From NCBI GenBank assembly GCA_963695075.1, contig CAVOFR010000003.1, positions 722,334 to 786,333 of the forward strand: a DNA stretch of 64,000 bases, written 5' to 3'. Shown one piece after another: positions 1-10,735 of this stretch (its first letter is position 1; the number at the start of each line of letters is the position of its first letter). The stretch is from CAWCAL01 sp963695075. Lineage in GTDB: Bacteria > Actinomycetota > Acidimicrobiia > Acidimicrobiales > CAWCAL01. The translations under genes were made by a program, and so were the position numbers. Below the pieces are notes generated by a model. That model was not told where the DNA came from, ran no database searches, and saw only the letters and a list, made by a program, of their open reading frames with translations.

Positions 1-1
1 C

Positions 2-751
2 AGATCGCCTCTGATCACCGGCGCCCTTGAGTGGCCTGTCTCTCGGAGCCGAGCAGCGGGCCTGATCCACCGGAAGAAGCGCATCGATGGTCACAACCCG
101 GTTTCGTGGCACCAGCACTTGGCGAAGCGACCGTCCGGCGATCTCGATCGCGCCGGCCATGATCTGACGCTGTGCTTCTGTGAGCGATGGCTGGGTCTCG
201 ATGAGCTCCACAATTTCGGCCTGGCTGATGTCATCTCGATGACGGGCCGGATCCCCGCCAGCGGCGCGGACCAGAACATCAGTCAACGAGCCCAACAAGA
301 CGATGATGGGACGCGTCACGGCGATGAACCCTGATAGCGGTCGTACCATCACAAGACTCCACCGCTCCGCTCGCTGCATGGCGAGTCGCTTCGGAACCAG
401 CTCACCGAACACCAGCGTTACCACCGACAACACGATCGTCACCGAGACCACCGCCACGGGCCGGGCATAGCGCCCCCCGCCGAACAGATCCGCGACCGGT
501 TCACTCATTGACACCGCTGCAGTAGCCGACGCAAGGAAACCCGCCAGAGTGATACCGAGCTGAACGGCGCCGAGATACCCGTTCGGATCTCGGGCCAGCC
601 GAACCACACTCTCACCGCGAGGCCCAGCATCGGCAAGGCCTCGCAGCTGCCCCTCCCGTAGCGACACGAACGCCATCTCCGCACCCGCCAACATCGCGTT
701 GGCGCAGACCAACACGCCAACAATGGGCAGGTCAACCCAAAGATCACTCAT
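2..751 (-). CDS. CNNM/DUF21 (HlyC/CorC-type) membrane protein, cut by window edge, frameshifted
   Basis: Reading leftward from ATG 751 gives about 250 residues starting MSDLWVDLPIVG. A DUF21 transmembrane domain comes first, with the family pattern of a small-residue helix (ANAMLAGAEMAF), then AVQLGITLAGFLAS and FGELVPKRLA. The linker IVELIETQPSLTEAQRQIMAG leads into the start of a CBS pair (VPRNRVVTID). About 60 bases before the window edge the frame breaks: the family-like continuation AARLRETGHSRAPVIRGDL lies in the next frame, so one base is extra or missing near 55-61. CNNM proteins are linked to Mg2+ or other cation transport at the membrane. The STAS gene lies just upstream on the same strand. 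Confidence 0.8.
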   Translation of the reverse strand, partial: MSDLWVDLPIVGVLVCANAMLAGAEMAFVSLREGQLRGLADAGPRGESVVRLARDPNGYLGAVQLGITLAGFLASATAAVSMSEPVADLFGGGRYARPVAVVSVTIVLSVVTLVFGELVPKRLAMQRAERWSLVMVRPLSGFIAVTRPIIVLLGSLTDVLVRAAGGDPARHRDDISQAEIVELIETQPSLTEAQRQIMAGAIEIAGRSLRQVLVPRNRVVTIDALLPVDQARCSAPRDRPLKGAGDQRRS

Positions 752-814
752 GGACGCCTTCGTAGCAGCTTCGGTCTCCCGGACACACGAGAACTGCAGA
801 GCAAAGGCCGACCC

Positions 815-1258
815 TCACCTCCCGAACGTACGCGCAACAGCGCCATCTGCATCTTCACTGTCAACTCCAGCCTCCCCGGTCATCACACCTGGGTGTCCAT
901 TGGGGTCTCGGTGTGACCCACCCGTCCCGACCGCGATGGTGACCGTTTCCACGTCAGGGGCGATGGGCACGACCTGGTCGAGTCCAACGGTTATGAAGAG
1001 GCGAAGCAGGAACGGGCGGCCGCATGCGATTCCGATTCGACCGCCGTGGCGTTCGATTCTGCGCACGGCTCCTACCAACGCACCGAGGGCGGAGGAATCG
1101 ATGAAGGTCACGGCGGACAGGTCGATGACAACCCGGGGCTCCGAGCTGACCCGGTCGAGGATCAGGCGAAATTGCCCCACGTTCGAGGCATCGAACTCGC
1201 CGCTGGGCTGGCAGACCGCGCAATCCAGGCTGTGCTGCATCGAAGTCAACGCCTTCAC
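815..1258 (-). CDS. STAS-domain protein (anti-sigma factor antagonist-like)
   Basis: 147 residues from GTG 1258; an ATG six codons later is an alternative start. The STAS fold is visible at about 10-105: VVIDLSAVTFIDSSALGAL carries the Asp-Ser-Ser site (about 54-56) that is phosphorylated by anti-sigma kinases in the SpoIIAA/RsbV family. A polar tail of about 40 residues follows and is not part of the usual domain. No anti-sigma kinase or sigma factor is adjacent, so the partner is unknown. It lies 63 bases upstream of the CNNM gene on the same strand and could be cotranscribed with it. Confidence 0.75.
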   Translation of the reverse strand: MKALTSMQHSLDCAVCQPSGEFDASNVGQFRLILDRVSSEPRVVIDLSAVTFIDSSALGALVGAVRRIERHGGRIGIACGRPFLLRLFITVGLDQVVPIAPDVETVTIAVGTGGSHRDPNGHPGVMTGEAGVDSEDADGAVARTFGR

Positions 1259-1451
1259 CTTCCGTCATTCGGTGGAATTCCACAGATGCTCATATCGGTG
1301 TGTGACAGCCAAGCGCGGCGGCCCACGCGAATCCGGTGATATTCCCGGCTGACCAATCGAGGAGCGAACACGAGGGATACGCGCCTGGGCGTCATCGCCT
1401 CGTCATAGTCGTCGCCGATCGTTGGATCCATGGGGAGGTCCCGTCTCGGGA

Positions 1452-1844
1452 ATGCCCACGCCGTGCCGATCAGCGAAAGACCTACGGATGCAGCAGCTAG
1501 CCGGGAAGCGAGAAGGTGACGCTTCTGATCCCGTGGGCGGCGAGGACATCGCCCGGGTGTCTGCGACGACCATCTCCGAGGCAGCCCCGAAGTCTCATGG
1601 CGACGTCGCGGCACGGGCCGACCGATCGCTCCCGCGTCGGTCACGTCGCTTGGGCTGGGCTGGCGTTGCGATATCGGTGACCGCCGGCGCAATGTTGGCC
1701 GTATCGGGTCACCCGGCCATGGGCGCGCTGGCAGGGGCCACATCCATGGTCGCCGCAGGTTGGATGCTCGGCCATCGAGGTCGCGTTCATCGTTGGCCCA
1801 TGTTGCTAAAGGACGCTCGGCATCGTGACGCAGCCGACGAGTAG
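1452..1844 (+). CDS. small hypothetical membrane protein
   Basis: About 130 residues from ATG 1452 (a TTG at 1422 is in frame upstream). The N-terminal half is polar. At roughly residues 65-105 there are two hydrophobic stretches (GWAGVAISVTAGAMLAV and GALAGATSMVAAGWML) preceded by basic residues RRSRRLGW. I do not recognise a family. The RRLGW-plus-helix arrangement resembles another small protein at 17722-17967. A competing minus-strand reading frame covers the same DNA, so the call is tentative. Confidence 0.35.
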   Translation: MPTPCRSAKDLRMQQLAGKREGDASDPVGGEDIARVSATTISEAAPKSHGDVAARADRSLPRRSRRLGWAGVAISVTAGAMLAVSGHPAMGALAGATSMVAAGWMLGHRGRVHRWPMLLKDARHRDAADE

Positions 1845-1950
1845 AGCGACGGGGCGGACTCCTGCGGCCATCCTGGCCGCGGTGAGTCACGGCGGCTCTG
1901 CCTACGATGTCCGGTATGAGGCCCCATCGGAACCGCGACCGTCGACCGTC

Positions 1951-2653
1951 GTGACGAAGTCCAGGCTGCTGATCGTCGAGGATGACGACCGCATTCGGTC
2001 ATCGTTGCGGCTGGCCCTCAGCGATGAGGGTTACGCGGTCGACGCTGTCGAGAACGCCGAGCTCGGCTTGGACCGTTTCCAGGCCGAGCCCCCCGACCTC
2101 GTGCTTGTTGATGTCATGTTGCCGGGAATGAGCGGTCTCGACCTCTGTCACAAGATTCGGCAGGTGAGCGCTATCCCGATCGTTGTTGTCACGGCTCGTG
2201 ACGACTCTCATGACGTTGTTGCTGGCCTGGAGGCCGGCGCTGATGACTATGTCACCAAGCCCTTCGTCTTCAAGGAACTCGCAGCGCGCATTCGGGCGTT
2301 GTTGCGGCGCACACAGGGCCTCCTGGCTGACGAGCACGGTGCTGCTCTCGAGTTCGGCGAGTTGGCGATCAATGTCGAAGAGGGCACCGTCAAGCGCGCC
2401 GGAGCACGCGTTGGACCTGACCCGAACCGAGTTCTTGCTTCTCTGTACGTTGGTCGAGAACCAGCGCCGGATCCTGTCGCGTGACCAGCTACTTGCGAAC
2501 GTCTGGGGATACGACTACTTCGGAGACGCACGTATTGTCGATGCCCACATACGCCGACTCCGCAAGAAACTCGAGATCGACCCAGGCAAGCCGGACTACG
2601 TGATCACAGTTCGGGGCCTCGGCTACAAGTTCGACCCCGACAACGCGGGCTAG
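1951..2653 (+). CDS. OmpR-family response regulator (MtrA-like), frameshifted
   Basis: GTG 1951 opens VTKSRLLIVEDDD, a receiver domain with the acidic pocket (EDDD), the phosphorylatable Asp in LVLVDVMLPGMSG, Thr in VVTARDD and Lys in DDYVTKPFV. The C-terminal winged-helix domain (LTRTEFLLL, RDQLLANVWGYDY, VDAHIRRLRKKLE, VRGLGYKF) is in the next frame. The break lies at about 2395-2420, between TVKRAGAR and DLTRTEF. Restoring one base gives a normal length of about 233 residues. The sensor kinase starts 15 bases after the stop. The order regulator, kinase, GerMN lipoprotein matches the actinobacterial mtrA-mtrB-lpqB arrangement, which controls cell-wall and osmotic responses in that family. 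Confidence 0.85.
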
Positions 2654-2668
2654 CGAGCTCGCTCTCCA

Positions 2669-4078
2669 GTGCCTCGCTCCTTGGACGCAGAGCTCGGGTC
2701 CCGGCTGTACTGGCACTCACCGAGACTGCGAACTCGGATCGTGGTTGGAGTCGGTGCCGTAGCGTTGTTGCTGTCGACTGGCCTGGGGTTCATCACCTAC
2801 CTCACAGTGCGGTCGAACCTGCTCGATGAGCGTCAGGACAACGCGGTCAACCAGTTGGCTGCGAATGCTCAGCTGCTGGCCGGTGCCCTTCGCACGACCG
2901 GAGTCGACGAGACGCAGCTCCTCGGATCGCTGCGACCTCAGGTGCGGTCCACTCCCCTGCTGCATCGCGACGGGGAGTGGTTCACCGCTTCACTGCAGCT
3001 CCAGCCAGACGAGCTCCCTCCGTCGTTGCTGGACGAGGTCATGAGCGGTGCCGGAGCCCGTCAACGGTTCTGGAACAGCGACGAACTCTTGCTCGCAGTC
3101 GGGACGGTCCTCCCGCAGGAGGAAGGGGTCTACATCGAGGTATTCAGCCTCGCCGAGCTCAACGACACGCTCGCCGCCTTGCGCAGCACGCTGACGCTCG
3201 CTGGTATGGCCGCCACCGCCATGGGAATAGGTCTCGGCCTGTTGATTGCCAGACGGGCCACGGCCCCGCTCCACGACGTCAGTCAAGCCGCTCGAGAGAT
3301 TGCGGAAGGTCACCTCGATACGCGCCTCGACAGCTCGGCCGATCGTGACCTCCAGCAGCTGACGACGTCGTTCAACCAGATGGCGGACTCGTTGAAAGAC
3401 AGAATCGAGCATGAGCGTCGCTTCGCGTCCGATGTCAGCCACGAACTGCGGTCTCCCCTGACAACCCTGTTGACATCGGTGACCGTGCTTGAGAACCGGC
3501 GCCACGAACTCTCCCCGGATGGCCAGGAAGCACTCGATCTGCTCGCGGCCGACATTCACCGCTTTCAGCACATGGTGAGCGACCTCATTGAGATCGCGAG
3601 ACACGATGCCGGCATTGCGGAGCTTTCGTGGTCGCGCACACGCGCTGCCGACTATGTGTTGAGCGTGTTGCGCCGTCTGAGAGCGAACGAGCTGTTGATT
3701 CATGTGGCCGAGCATGCCGAGACGGCCGTCATCCGTATCGATGAGCGGCGCGCCGAACGAACGCTCGCGAATCTGATCGAGAACGCGGCGTTCTATGGCG
3801 ATGAGGCGACCAACGTGACGATTGACGCGGACGACGATCACGTGTGGATCACGGTCGAGGATCGCGGTCCGGGAATACCCGAGGAGGAGCGCGAGCGAGT
3901 ATTCGACCGATTCGCTCGTGGGGTCCACAGTCGTCGGCGGGCGAACCTGTCCGGGAGCGGCCTGGGCCTTGCACTGGCCAGGGAGAATGTCGCAGTCATG
4001 GGCGGGCGCATCTGGGTCGAAGCCCGCGAAGGCGGCGGTGCCCGGTTCGTGGTTGAGCTCCCCCGGGTCGAAGCATGA
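2669..4078 (+). CDS. sensor histidine kinase (MtrB-like)
   Basis: 469 residues from GTG 2669. Two membrane helices (about 23-47 and 172-194) enclose an extracytoplasmic sensor region. A HAMP linker follows (LHDVSQAAREIAEG), then the HisKA dimerisation domain with the phosphorylated His in FASDVSHELRSPL. The catalytic domain carries the N box (NLIENAAFYG), G1 box (EDRGPGIPEEE) and G2 box (GSGLGLALA). Paired with the upstream response regulator. Its stop overlaps the start of the lipoprotein gene by 4 bases (ATGA), implying translational coupling. MtrB identity rests on context and general architecture, not on alignment. Confidence 0.9.
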   Translation: MPRSLDAELGSRLYWHSPRLRTRIVVGVGAVALLLSTGLGFITYLTVRSNLLDERQDNAVNQLAANAQLLAGALRTTGVDETQLLGSLRPQVRSTPLLHRDGEWFTASLQLQPDELPPSLLDEVMSGAGARQRFWNSDELLLAVGTVLPQEEGVYIEVFSLAELNDTLAALRSTLTLAGMAATAMGIGLGLLIARRATAPLHDVSQAAREIAEGHLDTRLDSSADRDLQQLTTSFNQMADSLKDRIEHERRFASDVSHELRSPLTTLLTSVTVLENRRHELSPDGQEALDLLAADIHRFQHMVSDLIEIARHDAGIAELSWSRTRAADYVLSVLRRLRANELLIHVAEHAETAVIRIDERRAERTLANLIENAAFYGDEATNVTIDADDDHVWITVEDRGPGIPEEERERVFDRFARGVHSRRRANLSGSGLGLALARENVAVMGGRIWVEAREGGGARFVVELPRVEA

Positions 4079-4651
4079 AGCCCGTCACCCTTGTGCTCGT
4101 CGCACTCGCATTGATCGCCGCCGGATGCACGGTGGGTGCCGAAGAGGAGGCCCACCGCCTCGACCTCACCGTCGATGCCGTCGTGTTGAGTGATCCCGCC
4201 AGCGAAACCGATGAGTCCGACGAGACCGAACGGGTGGCCTTGTCGGTGTACCTGGTCAGGGACAACCAGCTCGTGCACGTCACCCCGCGAGGTCGCCAGT
4301 ACCGAATCTGACCTGTCGGCGGCTGTGGTGACCGCCGCTGTGGCCGGTCCGACGCCGGCCGAGGCCAGGGCCGGCATCTGGAGCGCCATACCGCCCGGTA
4401 CGTCGGTGCGCGCTACAAGAATCCGTAACGGCGTCGCCACCGTCGATCTCTCGTCGAACCTGGCGACCATCGGAGGAACCGACGAGATCCTTGCTGTCGC
4501 CCAGATCGTCCTTGGCGTCACCGCCCTGCCCGACGTCGACGCCGTCATCTTCCTTCTCGACGGTGCCGAAACCAGCGTCCCGAGGTCTGACGGTGTGCTG
4601 GTCTCGGGACCCCTCGACCCCGACGACTACAGCGAGCTCTCCGGCCCGTAG
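4075..4651 (+). CDS. GerMN-domain lipoprotein (reduced LpqB-like), frameshifted
   Basis: ATG 4075 overlaps the kinase stop. The N-terminus is a lipoprotein signal (LALIAAGC, Cys18). A GerMN domain follows: ERVALSVYLVRDNQLVHVT, then ESDLSAAVVTAAVAGPTPAE, GIWSAIPPGTSV, ATVDLSSN and AQIVLGVTALPDVDAVIFLLDG. The second half is in another frame. The break falls at about 4280-4290, next to a short run of C, consistent with a one-base indel. The repaired protein is about 192 residues. Mycobacterial LpqB is about three times longer, with an extra beta-propeller-like region that is absent here. By analogy it may modulate the kinase at the cell surface. Confidence 0.75.
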
Positions 4652-4865
4652 GGGTCCGCTCCTTCCGCGAGCCCGCTCGGCAGGGCGATGTCCCGAAGAT
4701 CGCGCTGCTTCGTCACCGCGCTGTCACAGAGCCTTCCCAAACTTCGGGTCAGGTCACGACAGGTTCGCACCTACCACATGCTTCCGTTTCCAAACATCCC
4801 CCTCATCGCCAAGCCAGGCTGGCCCTCCCGGCGCTCCCTCACTCGGTGAGCGCCAGTCACCGCTG

Positions 4866-7675
4866 GTGAATGCTCTCGCAGGTATCACGCTCGCCCATTT
4901 CCTTGCCGGAGCCGTAGCGGCTGGCGTTGGTCGACGCGCCGGTCGGTGGGTCTTCGCAATTGCCGCGATCGGACCGATGGCCACGCTGGTGTGGGCCGCC
5001 GCTCACACGTCGCAGATTCTCGACGGCCGAATACCCTCCGGGTCGGCCAGCTGGGTCCCGGGACTCGACCTCGAGCTGAGCGCACGAGTCGACGCGTTCA
5101 GCCTGTTGATGTTGTGGCTCGTCGGCACCACCGGAGTACTGGTGTGCGCCTACTCCGCCGGCTATTTCAGCCGAGCGACCCCTCGTATGGGTCACTTTGC
5201 GGGCGTCCTCGGGGCATTCGCCGGATCCATGGTGGGCCTGGTCATCGCCGACGGCCTGTTCATGCTGTTCGTATTCTGGGAACTGACATCGGTCACTTCG
5301 TTCCTGCTGATCGGGTTCAACCACGAGAACGCGGCAGCCCGGGCCTCGGCCCTCCAAGCGCTTCTGGTCACCGTGGCCGGTGGCCTCGCGCTTCTCGCAG
5401 GCTTGATCCTTCTCTCGATGCGTGTCGGCACGACGTCGATGCGGCAGATTCTCGACTCACCACCCGACGGGACCATGGTCTCGGTCGCCCTCGTGCTCAT
5501 CGTCATCGGCGCCACGGCGAAGTCGGCGCAGTTCCCACTGCATTTCTGGCTGCCGGGAGCGATGGCCGCCCCGACTCCGGTCAGCGCCTTCCTCCACTCC
5601 GCCACGATGGTCAAGGCCGGCGTGTATCTCATCGCCCGCTTCGCGCCCGCCTTCGCAGACGTGACCATCTGGCGGCCCCTGGTCATGACCGTCGGAATGG
5701 CCTCGATGCTCATAGGAGCGTTCATCGCACTCCGGCGGACCGATCTCAAACAGATCCTCGCCTACGGCACGATCAGCCAGCTCGGCCTGCTCTTCTTCCT
5801 CTTCGGATTCGGTGACCCGGCCCTCACGACGGCAGGGGTCGGAGTGCTGCTGGCCCACGCTGTCTACAAGGCAGCCATGTTCATGATGGTCGGTGTTGTC
5901 GATCATCAGACCGGAACCCGCGACATCGACACCCTGAGCGGCGTCGGTCGAGCTCTACCGGCCCTGGCGGTCATAGGGGCCGTCGCGGGGGCCTCGATGG
6001 CGGGTATCCCTCCGTTGTTGGGATTCGCCGCCAAGGAGCAGGCGATCGGTGCGCTCCTCACGGTCGGTGGCCCGTGGCAGCTCGTGCTGGTCGCGACGTT
6101 CGTGGTGGGCTCGATTCTCACCGTTGCGTATACGGGCCGCGTGTTGTGGGGCACGTTCGCGACCATGCCTGCGCTCGAAGCGACGCCCTCCGCCGTTCCC
6201 GCCCGCAGCTTCTTGGTGCCGGTCGCTCTGTTGGCCGGCGCCGGCGTCGTCCTCGGCCTCGCCCCGGGTCTGGTGACCCCGCTGCTGGACGAGGCTTCGG
6301 CTGGGCTGATTGCCGGAGGCGGCAAGAAGCACCTCGTTCTGTGGCCGGGGTTCAACACGGCGCTGATCGTGTCACTTCTGATCGTGTGTGTCGGCTCGGC
6401 ACTCGTCGTGAGCCGTGATCGGGTCGAATCGTTGCTGGCTCGAGTGGGCGCACGCCGAGTGGGGATCGGGCTTTCGCGGCGATGGTCACCGGCCTGTTGC
6501 GGATTGCCGAGCGAACCACGGCCACGCTGCAATCGGGTTCACTGCCGTCTTATCTGGTCATCATCATCCTGACCGCCACGGTGCTGCCCGGAGCATTGCT
6601 CGCCAGCGGCGCAGCCCGCTGGCCCGATATCCAGGTGGCTGACTCGGCGGTTCAGGCCGTTGCCGGTGGCTTGATCATCGTGGCAGCGGGCGCAGCGGCT
6701 CTGCTCCGCCAACGGGTGGCAGCCGTGTTGGCTCTCGGCGCGGTGGGCCTCGGCGTCGGCGTGCTGTTCATCATCGAGGGCGGGCCGGACCTCGCCCTCA
6801 CCCAGCTCCTCGTCGAGACCGTCGTCATCGTCGCCTTCACGCTCGTGTTCCGCCACCTTCCCCGCGAGTATCGCCGCCGACCGGTACAGCGGCGGTTCGG
6901 GCAAGCCCGAACCGCCATACGTGTCGGCGTCGCCGGGCTCGCGGGCGCAACGATCACGGCCCTCGCACTCACGACCGCAGCCGTCTCACCCGAGTCGTCC
7001 ACCCGCGAGGCCTATCTCGAACAGGCCCCGGCCGACGCCGGAGGACGCAACGTCGTCAACACGATCCTGGTCGACTTCCGGGCACTGGACACGCTCGGCG
7101 AGATCACCGTCCTCGTCGTCGCCGGCCTAGGCGTCCTCTCACTGGTCGCCGCCGCCCGCCACTCACCTCCGGCCAGCGGAGCCACCACGGCTCGGCCCGA
7201 ACCGCCTTCGAGGATGACCCGCATTCGACGCGCTCCACTGCTCGAAACCGGTGTGGATCTCATCTTCCACACCATCATGATCTTCGCCCTGTACCTGTTG
7301 TTCGCGGGCCACAACCAACCCGGAGGAGGGTTCATCGCCGGCCTGGTCGCTGGCGCGGCGTTCGCGGTGCGCCATCTCGCCCGGGACCCACATCGATCCC
7401 AGAGCAAGACGAGACCCGAATCGGTCCTGGCGCTGGGCCTCTTCGTCGCAGTCTCGACCGGGATCGGATCGCTGGTGGCCGGCTACGACCTTCTCGAGAG
7501 CGGCAAGATAGCGCTCGAGATTCCACTATTGGGCACCGTCAAGGCGTTCTCGGTGCTCAGCTTCGACGTCGGGGTCTTCCTCGTGGTCGTCGGCCTCGTG
7601 CTCAGCGTCCTCGACGGGCTGGGCCCGGGAACCGGACACGTATCGACTGAACGAACTTCCGAGGCCGTGCGATGA
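4866..7675 (+). CDS. mrpA: Mrp Na+/H+ antiporter subunit A, fused to B-type domain, frameshifted
   Basis: GTG 4866 starts a polytopic protein of about 935 residues. The NuoL-like proton-channel domain shows FVFWELTSVTSFLLIGF, the conserved Lys region ATAKSAQFPLHFWLPGAM, TPVSAFLHSATMVKAG and LLAHAVYKAAMFM. The frame breaks at about 6465-6475, just before AMVTGLLRIAERT. Downstream are the DUF4040 region (ALGAVGLGVGVLFIIEGGPDLALTQ) and an MnhB domain (IFHTIMIFALYLLFAGHNQPGGGFIAGL). An A-B fusion is usual in actinobacteria. The subunit forms the ion-translocating core of the plasma-membrane Mrp complex. It heads the operon and ends in a 4-base overlap with subunit C. Confidence 0.9.
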
Positions 7676-8081
7676 GCGTTGTCCTCGCTGCTGTCATCGG
7701 CTCGCTCTATGCCATCGGCGTCTACCTGCTGCTCGAACGGTCCCTGACTCGCATCCTGATCGGGCTGGCACTGCTCGGCCATGGCTCAGTCCTGCTTCTC
7801 CTGTTCTCCGGAGGACCGCCCGGTCGACCACCCTTCACCGACGGAGAGGTCGACCCTGTCGAGGTGGCAGACCCGTTGCCTCAGGCGATGGCGCTCACCG
7901 CCATCGTGATCACCTTTGGCGTCCTGGTCTTCCTGCTGGCGCTCTCCTACCGGAGCTGGACCCTCACCCGCGATGACGAGGTCGAAGACGACCGCGAGGA
8001 TGCACGCCTCATCGGTCAGGATCACACTCCGCACCGGGTCGAAACCGAACTCGACACGCTCGAGCGGAACCTGCAGGACCG

Positions 8082-8085
<4 letters not shown>
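7672..8085 (+). CDS. mrpC: Mrp antiporter subunit C
   Basis: 137 residues, NuoK-like, with three membrane helices (VLAAVIGSLYAIGVYLLL, LIGLALLGHGSVLLLL, ALTAIVITFGVLVFLLAL). DPLPQAMALTAIVI is the characteristic MnhC/NuoK signature around the last helix. The tail after helix three is acidic and longer than in short family members. The start ATG overlaps the mrpA stop and its stop overlaps the mrpD start, so it is the second gene of a tightly coupled operon. Confidence 0.92.
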
Positions 8086-9553
<1,468 letters not shown>

Positions 9554-9557
<4 letters not shown>

Positions 9558-10075
9558 GACGTCGAGTCCCACTCATCGCGTGGCTGACCGTGGTGTGGAT
9601 CGGCCTGTGGGGCGATCTCAGCTGGGCCAACGTTGCCGGCGGCGCCGCGGCCGGCAGCACCGTCGTCATGCTGTTCGACCCACCGCAGGAGCTTGGCCTT
9701 GGGATCCGGCCGTTTCACCTGGTCCGCTTCATCGCTCGCTTCGCCCGCAACCTCGTCAAGGCCAGCCTCGAGGTGGCAGGCATCGTGATCCGACCCAAGC
9801 CGAATATCCGGAAGGCCGTCATCGCCGTTCCGATCGCAGCGACCACCCGTGGCGTCACGCTCGTGATCGCGGCGGCCATCTCGCTGACCCCCGGCACCCT
9901 CGTCATCGAAACCACCCAGCACCCGGACCGGACGGTCCTCTTCATCCACGTTCTCGATCTCAGAGATCGAACCAAGACCGTCGCTGAGGTGGCCCGACTC
10001 GAACGACTCGCCACCGCCGCGTTCGCACCGAACACGGCTCCCCCCCGTCTCGAGCACAGGAGAGAAGCCTCATGA
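9554..10075 (+). CDS. mrpE: Mrp antiporter subunit E
   Basis: 173 residues from ATG 9554, which overlaps the mrpD stop. The N-terminal helix pair (PLIAWLTVVWIGLWG and GGAAAGSTVVMLF) is followed by the MNHE signature: RFIARFARNLVKASLEVAGIVIRP, ISLTPGTLVIE and VLFIHVLDL. The cytoplasmic C-terminus is basic. It is small and membrane-bound, and is required for assembly of the full Mrp complex in characterised systems. Confidence 0.9.
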
Positions 10076-10335
10076 CCACAGCCACCTCCATCGCCCTCGC
10101 CCTGATCACGGTTGCCGCGATACTCCATGTCGTCCGGATCATCCGGCCCGGGTCCGGTCTCGCCGACCGTGTCCTCGGGCTCGACACGCTGCTCATCGTC
10201 ATCGCTTCCGGCTCCGCCGTTCTTGCCGCTCGCACGGGCGAGGCGTTCTATCTCGACCTCATTGTCGTCACGAGCCTCCTGGGATTCGTATCGACCGTGA
10301 CCATCGCCCGCCTCATCGAAGGGCGTAGGCGATGA
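10072..10335 (+). CDS. mrpF: Mrp antiporter subunit F
   Basis: 87 residues with three membrane helices and the MnhF-type motif RIIRPGSGLADRVLGLDTL between helices one and two, followed by FYLDLIVVTSLLGFVSTVTIARLI. Overlaps of 4 bases with mrpE and mrpG. The length matches the family. Confidence 0.92.
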   Translation: MTTATSIALALITVAAILHVVRIIRPGSGLADRVLGLDTLLIVIASGSAVLAARTGEAFYLDLIVVTSLLGFVSTVTIARLIEGRRR

Positions 10336-10670
10336 ACGCCAGTGACCTGGTCGCGGCCGCCTGCCTGCTCGTGGGCGCGTCGCTCGCCCTGCTCGGCGCG
10401 ATTGGAATCCATCGCTTCAACGACGTCTTCGCCCGACTGCACGCCGCGACGAAGCCCGTCACCCTGGGGCTCCTCCTGCTTCTTCTCGGCACGGGCCTCG
10501 CTCTGAGCGACCCGGGAGCGGCGATGAAGCTGGTATTGGCTGCTGCTCTCCAGCTCATCACCGCCCCCTTCGGCATGCAGATGCTCGGTCGTGCCGCCTA
10601 CCACACTGGCACCGAGCTGAGCGAGGACACGGCGGTCGACGAGCTCGCTGCCACCACAGTCCAGGAATGA
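10332..10670 (+). CDS. mrpG: Mrp antiporter subunit G
   Basis: 112 residues with three membrane helices. The MnhG signature is clear: GASLALLGAIGIHRFNDVFARLHAATKPVTLGLLLLLLG. This is the last gene of the Mrp operon. The next gene is on the opposite strand, converging at 10736, leaving 65 bases between the stops with no strong terminator hairpin visible. Confidence 0.92.
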   Translation: MNASDLVAAACLLVGASLALLGAIGIHRFNDVFARLHAATKPVTLGLLLLLLGTGLALSDPGAAMKLVLAAALQLITAPFGMQMLGRAAYHTGTELSEDTAVDELAATTVQE

Positions 10671-10735
10671 CGGCTAGGTCGGCTCAACCCTCAACGGGGT
10701 GGGACTTGCTTTTCGCGGCGCGGCTGCGGACTATG

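Noticed and set aside
1255..1890. 211-residue minus-strand protein
   Set aside because: Mostly Arg/Pro-rich shadow sequence without a domain; overlaps a better plus-strand candidate and the response regulator start.
4652..4865. Ion-sensing riboswitch ahead of the Mrp operon
   Set aside because: No recognisable conserved core; only short GC-rich hairpins.
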